From Blautia sp. (GTDB lineage: Bacteria > Bacillota > Clostridia > Lachnospirales > Lachnospiraceae), in the NCBI GenBank assembly GCA_022770365.1, contig JALEHU010000033.1, positions 1-45,259 on the forward strand: 45,259 nucleotides of DNA. Reading direction: 5' to 3'. The notes below the pieces were generated by a model that was given only the letters and a program-made list of their open reading frames with translations, made no database searches and had not been told where the DNA came from. Below are positions 16,463 to 24,023 of the stretch, in pieces. The number at the start of each line of letters is the position of its first letter. The stretch's first letter is position 1. Position numbers and translations under genes: made by a program.

Positions 16463-17185
16463 ATGCAGTTGTTGTTATATATAAGGCCGGAACATCCAAT
16501 TTCTTTACCAATTAATTATAATCATATAATTCAGTCAATACTTTACAGAAATTTATCCTGTTCTCCGGATATTTCAGAGTTTATGCATGATACAGGATAT
16601 GCCTTTAGGGACCGACAATACAAAATGTTTCAGTTCAGCCATCTGCAGGGAAGATATCGTATCAGTGAAAAGAAAATAATTTTTGATGAAACTGTTACTT
16701 TGGAAATCAGAAGTCCTGAAAACCGCATGATTCGGCTGCTTGCGCAGACGATAAAGGAGCAGGGGATATGGTTTGGGCAAACTCACTGCAAGGATATCGA
16801 TGTGGAATTGAGGGACTATACAGTTGAAGAATCAGATGTTCTGATCCGAATGATGACGCCAATCACTGTATATTCAACGGACGAAAAAAATGGCAGTACT
16901 TATTATTATATGCCGGATGAAGATATGTTTTATGAAAAAATCCGCGACAATTTTTTTCGCAAATATTACGCCTACTATGGTGTGACGCCTTCATCTGAAA
17001 TCACACTTCAGCCATTACGCATAATAGAAAAGGATAAGTTCGTTACACGGTATAAAAACAGTTACATAACCGGTTGGTATGGAACTTATCGAATATCAGG
17101 GAAACGGAAGTATCTGGATTTCCTATATCAGGCTGGCCTTGGCGGAAAGAATTCTCAGGGGTTTGGGATGTTTCAATTGCTGTAG
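16463..17185 (+). CDS. cas6: Cas6, CRISPR repeat endoribonuclease
   Basis: This 240-residue protein ends in the classic Cas6 Gly-rich loop GLGGKNSQGFGMFQLL at its C terminus. The N terminus (LLLYIRPEHPISLPINYNHIIQSILYRNL) matches the start of Cas6 family RAMP folds. Cas6 cuts the array transcript inside each repeat and leaves an 8-nt 5' tag, here expected to be AUUGACAC. Length fits full-size Cas6, so it looks intact. GAAAGGAAAG lies before ATG 16463. It is the last gene of the CRISPR region, separated from cas10 by the RAMP, TIR-NACHT and unknown genes. Confidence 0.9.
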   Translation: MQLLLYIRPEHPISLPINYNHIIQSILYRNLSCSPDISEFMHDTGYAFRDRQYKMFQFSHLQGRYRISEKKIIFDETVTLEIRSPENRMIRLLAQTIKEQGIWFGQTHCKDIDVELRDYTVEESDVLIRMMTPITVYSTDEKNGSTYYYMPDEDMFYEKIRDNFFRKYYAYYGVTPSSEITLQPLRIIEKDKFVTRYKNSYITGWYGTYRISGKRKYLDFLYQAGLGGKNSQGFGMFQLL

Positions 17186-17219
17186 CTGACAACTGTATCA
17201 ATATCATACAAATAATAAT

Positions 17220-17285
17220 AAACAGTTATTGTACAAAATACAAACAGCTATGGTACCAAAAACAAACAGTGATCGTACAAAAAAT
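17220..17285 (+). repeat. three tandem 22-bp operator-like repeats
   Basis: Units at 17220-17241, 17242-17263 and 17264-17285 all start AAACAG and carry a GTAC-centred core: TTGTACAA (17229-17236), TGGTACCA (17251-17258) and TCGTACAA (17273-17280). The second core changes on both sides and stays palindromic, which suggests binding of a symmetric dimer. The 22-bp period puts all sites on about one face of the helix, and the last unit ends 2 bp before a -35 box. Confidence 0.8.
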
Positions 17286-17287
17286 TC

Positions 17288-17316
17288 TTGACATTCATTT
17301 TACACTGTGATAATTT
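17288..17316 (+). promoter_or_regulatory. promoter with consensus -35 and extended -10
   Basis: TTGACA at 17288-17293 is followed by TGTGATAAT at 17306-17314, an extended -10 with 15-bp spacing, or by TAATTT at 17311 with 17-bp spacing. It would drive the leader region with the 27-codon ORF and, past the terminator, the AgcS gene. The three 22-bp repeats lie directly upstream. Confidence 0.65.
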
Positions 17317-17363
17317 AATTAAGTGAAGTGAATAGAAACCGGAATTTGAAGGAATTCTGAAGT

Positions 17364-17447
17364 ATGATACGGCTGGATGCTTACAAAGACGTGGGTGCTG
17401 GTTGGTTTTATGATGCGGACCTGTCGTCATATTATGTAGGTAATTGA
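17364..17447 (+). CDS. 27-codon ORF in the leader of the symporter gene
   Basis: ATG 17364 to TGA 17445-17447 encodes a 27-residue peptide with KDVGAGWFYDADLSSYYVG. GAAGGAA lies 10 bp upstream. It sits between a strong promoter and an intrinsic terminator, which is the layout of a leader peptide controlling read-through into the symporter gene. The central YKDV-WFYDA pattern also resembles part of an SLH motif, so it may be a remnant instead. No homolog is recalled. Confidence 0.35.
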   Translation: MIRLDAYKDVGAGWFYDADLSSYYVGN

Positions 17448-17469
17448 GATTAAACAGAGATTGATTTAG

Positions 17470-17502
17470 ACAGGTGATTTTTCATAAGTCACCTGTTTTT
17501 TT
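17470..17502 (+). terminator. intrinsic terminator ahead of the symporter gene
   Basis: ACAGGTGA at 17470-17477 pairs with TCACCTGT at 17489-17496 and a run of seven T ends at 17502. It lies between the promoter at 17288 and the AgcS start at 17627. It therefore either ends a short transcript or acts as an attenuator. No known riboswitch consensus or T-box sequence is visible in the 150 nt before it. Confidence 0.85.
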
Positions 17503-17626
17503 CGAAACTGGCGGCATATAACAGTTCTGTTTTACCATTGCTGTCTGCTATGGGAATATCCTGAAAACAAGGTATCCATTCATGGATTGTCCAACACAAT
17601 AAAGAGGAAGAGGAGAGATCGTTATT

Positions 17627-19117
17627 ATGATTGAAATGATTACCAATATCAACGGCAAAATCAATGGTTTTGTCTGGGGACTCCCCATGCTGGTTCTTCT
17701 GGTTGGTACCGGCATCCTGATGACAATTCTGACAAAAGTATTCCAGCTTTCCCATTTCGGGTATTGGATGAAACACACGCTTGGAAGCATTTTCACTGAT
17801 AGACACATTACAAAACATACCGCTTCCCATGACAAATCCATTTCCCAGTTCCAGTCCCTTTGTACAGCACTGGCTGCAACTATCGGAACCGGTAACATCG
17901 TAGGTGTGGCTTCCGCGCTGATTTCAGGCGGCCCGGGAGCAATTTTCTGGATGTGGATCGTGGCATTTTTCGGAATGATGACCAATTATTCTGAGAATGT
18001 TCTGGGTATCTATTACCGCAGAAAAAATGCGAAAGGTGAATGGAGCGGCGGTGCCATGTACTATCTGCGCGATGGTCTCGGTGCCAAACCGGGAATGAAG
18101 CAGGTTGGTACAGTTCTGGCAGTTCTGTTTTCTCTGTTCTGTCTGCTGGCATCCTTCGGTATCGGTAATATGAGCCAGATCAATTCCATTGCCGGAAATA
18201 TGAAAGCTGCATTCGGTATTCCGAATTTTATTACCGGTATCGTTCTGATGGTTCTGGCAGCACTTGTAATTCTGGGCGGAATCAAACGAATTGCCTCTGT
18301 AACAGAAAAACTTGTTCCATTTATGGCTATTATCTATATTATCGGTGCCCTGATTGTTTGTATCATCAATATTGATCAGTTTGGTGCTGTTTTCGGTGCT
18401 ATTTTCAAAGGTGCATTTGCCATGAAAGCAGTCGGCGGCGGTATTGTCGGTTCCGGTGTGAAGATGGCAGTTACATGGGGTATGAAACGAGGCGTATTCT
18501 CCAATGAGGCCGGTCTTGGTTCTTCTGTTATGGTTCATTCCAGCTCCAATGTAAAAGAACCGGTTCGTCAGGATATGTGGGGAATCTTTGAAGTATTTGC
18601 AGATACTATCGTTGTCTGCAGCCTTACAGCATTTACCGTATTGTCCTCTGGTCTTGTTGATCTGGAGACAGGTGCGGTGATCACTTCTTCTGCAGGTTCC
18701 GCTCTTGTCGGAGAGGCATTTGGCACAGTATTTGGAAGCGCAGGTCCTGCTTTCATTGCTCTTGCTATCCTGTTATTTGCATTTTCAACGGTACTTGGAT
18801 GGAGCCATTATGGAACAAAAGCATTTGAGTATCTGTTCGGTTCCAATGCAACCATTATTTACCGTGTGATCTTTATCGTATTTATTCTTGGCGGTGCAAC
18901 CATGAGTCTTGATCTTGCATGGGATCTTTCCGATACCTTCAACGGACTGATGGCGATTCCCAACCTGATTGGCGTTATTACCCTTTCTCCTGTAGTTATG
19001 CATATTACGAAGAATTATGTAGACAGAAAAATTAAGGGCGAAAATATAAAACCAATGCTTTCCGCTTTTCCTGAAATTCAGAAAGAACAGGAAAAAGGTC
19101 TGGACGAGAGTGATTGA
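17627..19117 (+). CDS. sodium:alanine/glycine symporter, AgcS family
   Basis: This 496-residue, very hydrophobic membrane protein has the AGCS family signature GTGNIVGVASALISGGPGA (about residues 87-105) and a second conserved segment WGMKRGVFSNEAGLGSS (about 285-301). About ten to eleven membrane helices are apparent. The family imports alanine or glycine together with Na+; the exact substrate cannot be read from sequence. GAGGAGAGA precedes ATG 17627. The upstream repeats, promoter, small ORF and terminator suggest regulated expression. A terminator follows the gene, so it is a single-gene unit. It looks intact and of normal length. Confidence 0.92.
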   Translation: MIEMITNINGKINGFVWGLPMLVLLVGTGILMTILTKVFQLSHFGYWMKHTLGSIFTDRHITKHTASHDKSISQFQSLCTALAATIGTGNIVGVASALISGGPGAIFWMWIVAFFGMMTNYSENVLGIYYRRKNAKGEWSGGAMYYLRDGLGAKPGMKQVGTVLAVLFSLFCLLASFGIGNMSQINSIAGNMKAAFGIPNFITGIVLMVLAALVILGGIKRIASVTEKLVPFMAIIYIIGALIVCIINIDQFGAVFGAIFKGAFAMKAVGGGIVGSGVKMAVTWGMKRGVFSNEAGLGSSVMVHSSSNVKEPVRQDMWGIFEVFADTIVVCSLTAFTVLSSGLVDLETGAVITSSAGSALVGEAFGTVFGSAGPAFIALAILLFAFSTVLGWSHYGTKAFEYLFGSNATIIYRVIFIVFILGGATMSLDLAWDLSDTFNGLMAIPNLIGVITLSPVVMHITKNYVDRKIKGENIKPMLSAFPEIQKEQEKGLDESD

Positions 19118-19145
19118 AATACATAATCCAATGTAGCCAATATAA

Positions 19146-19184
19146 AAGATATGCTGTTTGAGTTTCTGACAGCATATCTTTTTG
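19146..19184 (+). terminator. terminator after the symporter gene
   Basis: AAGATATGCTGT at 19146-19157 pairs with ACAGCATATCTT at 19169-19180, followed by TTT. It lies 28 bp after the AgcS stop. Confidence 0.85.
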
Positions 19185-19227
19185 CCTCCATAACAATCCA
19201 TGCTATTCACATTCGTAGGTTTATGGA

Positions 19228-19575
19228 ATGATAAAGTCAGATGTCGGTTATTCGGAAGATACCTTTACACCTTCTGAATTTGAGATCACCTCATACCTTA
19301 AAGAGGGCAGCAACCGGCTTGCCGTAGAAGTCTTCAGGAGAAGCAGCGCAAGCTGGCTGGAAAACCAGGACTTCTGGAGATTTTCCGGTATTTTCCGCGA
19401 GTTAAAAACATGCGGTCTCTGGAATCAGGAAGATATTCTCTTATTTACAGAGGATCTTTTAAATATACGTGATTCTCTGAATTCCATCTATGCACCGACA
19501 GATGATGGAAAGCAGAATTGGTACAGACTGCCGGAAAACTATTATAACGCAGACAGAAATAGACGAGGTGCATGA
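19228..19575 (+). pseudogene. fragment of a GH2 beta-galactosidase
   Basis: The frame encodes [19 protein letters not shown] and then [17 protein letters not shown], which match the sugar-binding N-terminal part of LacZ-type GH2 beta-galactosidases, proteins of about 1000 residues. Only about 65 residues of this family are present. The lead-in (FVGLWNDK) is out of frame with the rest, and the remaining 50 residues (from about QEDILLF) do not look like GH2, so another fragment seems joined on. There is no ribosome binding site at the frame start. The piece is a remnant, presumably of a lost carbohydrate locus. Confidence 0.7.
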
Positions 19576-19593
19576 ATTAAAGTTATAAAATGA

Positions 19594-19625
19594 TTGACAG
19601 CCGTCTGCATTCTGATTAAAATCAG
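19594..19625 (+). promoter_or_regulatory. consensus promoter with palindrome over the -10
   Basis: TTGACA at 19594-19599 and TAAAAT at 19617-19622 are 17 bp apart. CTGAT-TAAA-ATCAG at 19612-19625 is a palindrome covering the -10, a usual place for a repressor site. It would drive the 19-codon ORF at 19643 and the isomerase gene at 19848. Confidence 0.6.
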
Positions 19626-19642
19626 GGTATCTGGAGGGGCAA

Positions 19643-19702
19643 ATGATGAAAGTAAAAATATTAGCATGCGAAACACTGCTGGATGAAATGGATTGTAATT
19701 AG
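19643..19702 (+). pseudogene. 19-codon ORF, possible remnant gene start
   Basis: ATG 19643, preceded by GGAGGGG, encodes MMKVKILACETLLDEMDCN and stops at TAG 19700-19702. The KVKILACETLLDE pattern looks like the first strand of a larger cytosolic protein, faintly like DUF1638 proteins, so it may be a truncated gene start. A true small protein or leader peptide is also possible. Evidence is the good ribosome binding site and promoter only. Confidence 0.25.
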
Positions 19703-19742
19703 AACATGATGATGTTAAAATGAAAATTATAAAGTTACTCTT

Positions 19743-19797
19743 TTGACAAATAAACCAGTATTATATGATACCAGGGTCAAAAGGTCACGTGTATCAT
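19743..19797 (+). promoter_or_regulatory. second possible promoter with inverted repeat
   Basis: TTGACA at 19743-19748 is followed by TATGAT at 19764-19769 (15 bp) or TGATAC at 19766 (17 bp). ATGATAC at 19765-19771 and GTATCAT at 19791-19797 form an inverted repeat that overlaps the -10. It lies 51 bp before the isomerase start and could be an operator. Confidence 0.4.
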
Positions 19798-19847
19798 ACT
19801 TGCATGAAAAAACTATAGAAAAGCTTTATTGGGAGGGTAATATCAGC

Positions 19848-21077
19848 ATGAATAACAAATACCGGATTGATACACAAGAAAACAAAGAATTTATGGAGAA
19901 AATGTGCCGGGAACTGCTTGCATTCGGTCGGCATTTTCCTTCACCGGGAGGAAGTGCATGGTATCTCAAAGATGACGGGACGCCATGGATTGAACGCAAC
20001 AGAGAAACCTACGAAACGGCTCGTATGGCACATGCATACAGTATCGGAAGTTTTCTCGGATATGAAGGAAGCGAAGATCTGGTAGATGCAGCATTAAAGG
20101 GATTGAATGGAGAATTAAAGGACCAGAAAAACGGTGGCTGGTACAGTGGACTTACAGCAGATAACAAAAATCTTGCGGACAAGTTGTGCTATGCTCATGC
20201 ATTTGTGATTCTTGCAGCGTCTTCTGCACTTATTGCAAAACGTCCGGGAGCAGACAAACTTCTGGAGGAAGCGCTGGATGTATTTGATAAACGTTTCTGG
20301 GATGAGGAGGAAGGCCTCACATGTGATACCTGGAACACGGAGTTCACCGTGCTTGATGATTACCGCGGCCTGAATGCCAATATGCATACGGTAGAAGCAT
20401 TTCTTGCCGCAGCTGACTGTGCAGGAAAAGAAGAATACAGAGAACGTGCAGGACGTATTATCCGTCGTGTCCTCGGATGGGCAAAAGAGAATAACTGGCG
20501 AATCCCGGAACATTATACAAAGGACTGGGAACCGGATCTGGAGAAAAATATTGAAAAGCCGGATGATCCGTTTAAGCCTTATGGTGCAACACCGGGACAC
20601 GGAATTGAATGGTCACGTCTGATTACCCAGTGGGCAATGTCTTACTATAAAGATGACAATGAAGAGCGTGCCTCATTTATTGAAGCGGCTGAAAATCTTT
20701 TCAACAGAGCAGTAGAGGATGCCTGGAATGCAGATGGAGCACCGGGTATTGCCTATACTACAGGCTGGGATGGAAAACCCTGTGTACATGACAGGATGCA
20801 CTGGACACTTGCAGAAGCAATTAATACCTCGGCAGTCCTCTATCGTGTGACAGGAAAAGAATGTTATGCTGACAGGTTTGCAGAATTTATGCAGTATCTT
20901 GATGAAAAAGTTCTGGATCACGTTAATGGATCCTGGTTCCACCAGCTGGATGAACACAATCAGTTAAAAGAAACCGTATGGCCCGGAAAACCGGATCTTT
21001 ACCATGCGCTTCAGGCGACACTGATTCCATATAACAGGGTTGATCTCTCCATTGTCTGTGCAGTAAAACAGGGTTAA
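19848..21077 (+). CDS. AGE-family sugar isomerase/epimerase, YihS-like
   Basis: The 409-residue protein from ATG 19848 (GGGAGG at 19831-19836) follows the pattern of E. coli YihS along its length: TARMAHAYSIGSFLG, GLNGEL-NGGWYSGL, RGLNANMHTVEAFLAAAD, GATPGHGIEWSRL and DRMHWTLAEAINTSAVLY. YihS and relatives interconvert sulfoquinovose or mannose with the matching ketose in an (alpha/alpha)6 barrel. Conserved His in NANMH, GHGIEW and the last NGSWFHQLDE region fit the active site. Substrate cannot be fixed from sequence: sulfoquinovose or mannose are both possible, and no other sulfoquinovose gene is nearby. The frame is open from TTG 19743, but that lies within a promoter-like element. Confidence 0.82.
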   Translation: MNNKYRIDTQENKEFMEKMCRELLAFGRHFPSPGGSAWYLKDDGTPWIERNRETYETARMAHAYSIGSFLGYEGSEDLVDAALKGLNGELKDQKNGGWYSGLTADNKNLADKLCYAHAFVILAASSALIAKRPGADKLLEEALDVFDKRFWDEEEGLTCDTWNTEFTVLDDYRGLNANMHTVEAFLAAADCAGKEEYRERAGRIIRRVLGWAKENNWRIPEHYTKDWEPDLEKNIEKPDDPFKPYGATPGHGIEWSRLITQWAMSYYKDDNEERASFIEAAENLFNRAVEDAWNADGAPGIAYTTGWDGKPCVHDRMHWTLAEAINTSAVLYRVTGKECYADRFAEFMQYLDEKVLDHVNGSWFHQLDEHNQLKETVWPGKPDLYHALQATLIPYNRVDLSIVCAVKQG

Positions 21078-21176
21078 ATGACATTTTGCTGTCTCTTGCA
21101 CAGGTAGAGGTTTATTTTTAAGAATAATAGTAACTGTGATGGCACTGACCAGTTACGAATAATAATCATTCATAAT

Positions 21177-21215
21177 CGAGCAGGAAAGGTCCAGTCACCG
21201 TATCCTGCTCGTTTT
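21177..21215 (+). terminator. terminator between isomerase gene and mutS
   Basis: CGAGCAGGA at 21177-21185 pairs with TCCTGCTCG at 21203-21211, followed by TTTT. It closes the isomerase unit. Confidence 0.88.
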
Positions 21216-21267
21216 GTCTTTTGCTGTAATGGATATAAAATAAAAAAGAATGTACATTATCAAAGTG

Positions 21268-21296
21268 TTGAAAACATAAAAAAAAGATGCTATGAT
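21268..21296 (+). promoter_or_regulatory. promoter of mutS
   Basis: TTGAAA at 21268-21273 and TATGAT at 21291-21296 are separated by 17 bp. It lies 73 bp before the mutS start, directly after the upstream terminator, so it is the likely promoter of the mismatch-repair operon. Confidence 0.7.
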
Positions 21297-21368
21297 TATG
21301 GCTGGATTATTTTTATTGCAATTACCAGATGCGCAAAAGCGCATTTATAAAGGAGTTTAGACTAAAAT

Positions 21369-24008
21369 ATGGCATTATCACCAATGATGACAGAATACCT
21401 GAAAACCAAAGAGCAGTACAAGGATTGTATACTCTTTTATCGTCTGGGCGATTTTTATGAGATGTTTTTTGATGACGCTCTGACTGTAACTAAAGAACTG
21501 GAAATTACTTTGACCGGTAAGGACTGCGGACTGGAGGAACGCGCACCAATGTGTGGCGTTCCTTATCACGCTGCGGAAACATATATTAAGCGTCTGATTG
21601 AAAAGGGACACAAAGTGGCCATTTGTGAACAGGTGGAAGATCCAAAGCTCGCAAAAGGGCTTGTAAAGAGAGAAGTCATCCGTGTAGTTACACCGGGTAC
21701 CACACTGGACGCAGCTTCCCTGGATGAATCCAAAAATAACTACCTCATGGCGATCGTGTCCATGGAAGACCATTTTGGATGTGCCATTGCAGATATTACC
21801 ACAGGAGACTGTTTTCTCACAGAGTTGGATAAGCCGTCTAAGCTTCTGGATGAGATCAATAAATTTGTTCCTGCCGAGATTATCTGCAATGATGCCTTTT
21901 TTGTGAGCGGCATTGATACAGATGATCTGAAATCCAGGCTTGGGATCTGTATCTATTCTCTGGATTCCTGGTATTTTGATGACGAACTCTGCAGAAGAAC
22001 GCTGAAAGAACATTTTCATGTAAGTACTCTGGAAGGTCTTGGAATCAATGATTATGACAGTGGTATCATCGCCGCGGGAGCATTGTTCCAGTACCTTACC
22101 GAGACACAGAAAACAGCCCTTTCCCATATGGCTACCATACGTCCGTACTCTGCGGATACTTATATGCTCATTGACAGTTCCAGCCGGAGGAATCTGGAAC
22201 TTGTTGAAACGCTTCGTGAAAAACAAAAACGGGGTTCCCTTCTCTGGGTTCTGGATAAGACCAGAACTGCCATGGGCGCACGTACTCTTCGCGCATATGT
22301 GGAACAGCCGCTGATCGATGGAGATGAGATCAACCGGCGTCTGGATGCAGTAGAAGAGCTGACCAAAAAGCCCATGCTCCGGGATGAGATCAGAGAATAC
22401 CTGAATCCGGTATATGACCTTGAACGACTGATCAGCCGCATCAGCTATCAGTCTGCAAACCCGAGAGATATGGTGGCGTTTGCCTCTTCTCTTGAAATGA
22501 TTCCTTATATTAAGCAGATCCTGAATGACTTTCAGTCACCTCTGCTGAAACAAATTAATGAAGACATGGATGACCTGGCTGACGTGACGGATCTTATCAA
22601 ACGCGCCATCTGTGATGAACCTCCTCTTGCGCAGAAAGATGGCGGCATTATCCGGGAAGGGTATCATCAGGATGTAGACAAATTCCGCCGTTCCCGAACA
22701 GACGGCAAAAAATGGCTTTCAGAACTGGAAGCCAAAGAACGTGACCGTACCGGGATCAAAAATCTGAAAATAAAATTTAATCGCGTATTCGGCTATTCTC
22801 TGGAAGTTACCAATTCTTTTAAAGACCTTGTACCGGATAATTATATACGCAAACAGACCCTTGCAAATGCGGAGCGATATATCACGCAGGAACTCAAGGA
22901 ACTGGAAGACCTGATTCTTGGCGCAGAAGACAAGCTTTATGCTCTGGAATATGAACTTTTCTGCAATGTCCGTGATACAGTCGGCAAGGAGGTTGTCCGT
23001 ATCCAGAAAACAGCCAAGGCAGTGGCAGCGCTGGATGTTTTTGCTTCACTTGCGCTTGTTGCTGAGCGAAACAATTATGTGAAACCAAAAATCAACCAAA
23101 ACGGTGTTCTTGACATCAAAAACGGACGTCATCCGGTGGTGGAGAAAATGATTGATCATGATATGTTCATCGCGAATGATACGTATCTTGATAACCAGAA
23201 AAAGCGGATCTCCATTATCACAGGACCAAACATGGCAGGTAAATCCACATACATGAGACAAAGTGCACTGATCGTACTTATGGCTCAGATCGGAAGTTTT
23301 GTTCCAGCCGAAAAAGCAAACATAGGAATTGTCGACCGCATTTTTACCAGAGTGGGGGCTTCCGATGACCTTGCAAGCGGGCAGAGTACCTTTATGGTGG
23401 AAATGACGGAGGTTGCCAATATTCTTCGTAACGCCACATCAAGAAGCCTTTTGATCCTTGATGAAATCGGCCGCGGAACAAGTACCTTTGACGGGCTTTC
23501 CATTGCCTGGGCCGTTGTTGAACACATCAGCAACACGAAATTATGCGGTGCCAAAACACTTTTCGCTACGCACTATCATGAACTGACAGAACTGGAAGGA
23601 AAACTTCCAGGAGTAAATAATTACTGTATTGCGGTAAAAGAAAAAGGCGATGATATTGTTTTCCTCCGCAAGATCGTCAAAGGAGGCGCAGATAAAAGCT
23701 ACGGTATTCAGGTCGCAAAGCTTGCCGGTGTTCCGGACACTGTTATTAACCGCGCAAAAGAGCTTGTGGAAGAACTGAGTAATGCAGATATCACAGCCGC
23801 AGTAAAAGACCTGACAGCTCCGTCGCACAAAAAGAAGCAGAAAGTTTCCTATGATCAGGTGGATATGGCTCAGATGTCACTTTTTGATACCGTACAGGAT
23901 AATGATATTGTGGAAGAGATCAGAGAACTGGATTTGTCCAATATCACACCTATGGAGTCAATGAACTTTCTTTATAATCTTCAGAACAAAATTAAAAACC
24001 GCTGGTAA
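21369..24008 (+). CDS. mutS: DNA mismatch repair protein MutS
   Basis: This 879-residue protein is full length for MutS. The mismatch-reading motif DFYEMF lies at residues 28-33, with the Phe and Glu that stack into the mispair. The C-terminal ABC ATPase has Walker A GPNMAGKST (619-627), then the Walker B and signature region LLILDEIGRGTSTFDG and the TLFATHYHEL switch. MutS binds mismatches and recruits MutL. AAGGAGTTTAG precedes ATG 21369. mutL follows 15 bp after the stop, and miaA and a ynbB-like gene continue the unit. The end (QMSLFDT) has a beta-clamp-binding-like motif. Confidence 0.98.
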   Translation: MALSPMMTEYLKTKEQYKDCILFYRLGDFYEMFFDDALTVTKELEITLTGKDCGLEERAPMCGVPYHAAETYIKRLIEKGHKVAICEQVEDPKLAKGLVKREVIRVVTPGTTLDAASLDESKNNYLMAIVSMEDHFGCAIADITTGDCFLTELDKPSKLLDEINKFVPAEIICNDAFFVSGIDTDDLKSRLGICIYSLDSWYFDDELCRRTLKEHFHVSTLEGLGINDYDSGIIAAGALFQYLTETQKTALSHMATIRPYSADTYMLIDSSSRRNLELVETLREKQKRGSLLWVLDKTRTAMGARTLRAYVEQPLIDGDEINRRLDAVEELTKKPMLRDEIREYLNPVYDLERLISRISYQSANPRDMVAFASSLEMIPYIKQILNDFQSPLLKQINEDMDDLADVTDLIKRAICDEPPLAQKDGGIIREGYHQDVDKFRRSRTDGKKWLSELEAKERDRTGIKNLKIKFNRVFGYSLEVTNSFKDLVPDNYIRKQTLANAERYITQELKELEDLILGAEDKLYALEYELFCNVRDTVGKEVVRIQKTAKAVAALDVFASLALVAERNNYVKPKINQNGVLDIKNGRHPVVEKMIDHDMFIANDTYLDNQKKRISIITGPNMAGKSTYMRQSALIVLMAQIGSFVPAEKANIGIVDRIFTRVGASDDLASGQSTFMVEMTEVANILRNATSRSLLILDEIGRGTSTFDGLSIAWAVVEHISNTKLCGAKTLFATHYHELTELEGKLPGVNNYCIAVKEKGDDIVFLRKIVKGGADKSYGIQVAKLAGVPDTVINRAKELVEELSNADITAAVKDLTAPSHKKKQKVSYDQVDMAQMSLFDTVQDNDIVEEIRELDLSNITPMESMNFLYNLQNKIKNRW

Positions 24009-24023
24009 GTGAGGTAGATCATA

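Noticed and set aside
17317..17469. Glycine riboswitch or T-box ahead of the symporter gene
   Set aside because: No glycine-riboswitch core and no T-box sequence could be found; only a small ORF and a terminator are supported.
21378..22226. Long minus-strand open frame (282 codons) inside mutS
   Set aside because: It is antisense to strongly conserved mutS coding sequence, and its translation is Cys/His/Phe-rich as expected from a shadow frame.
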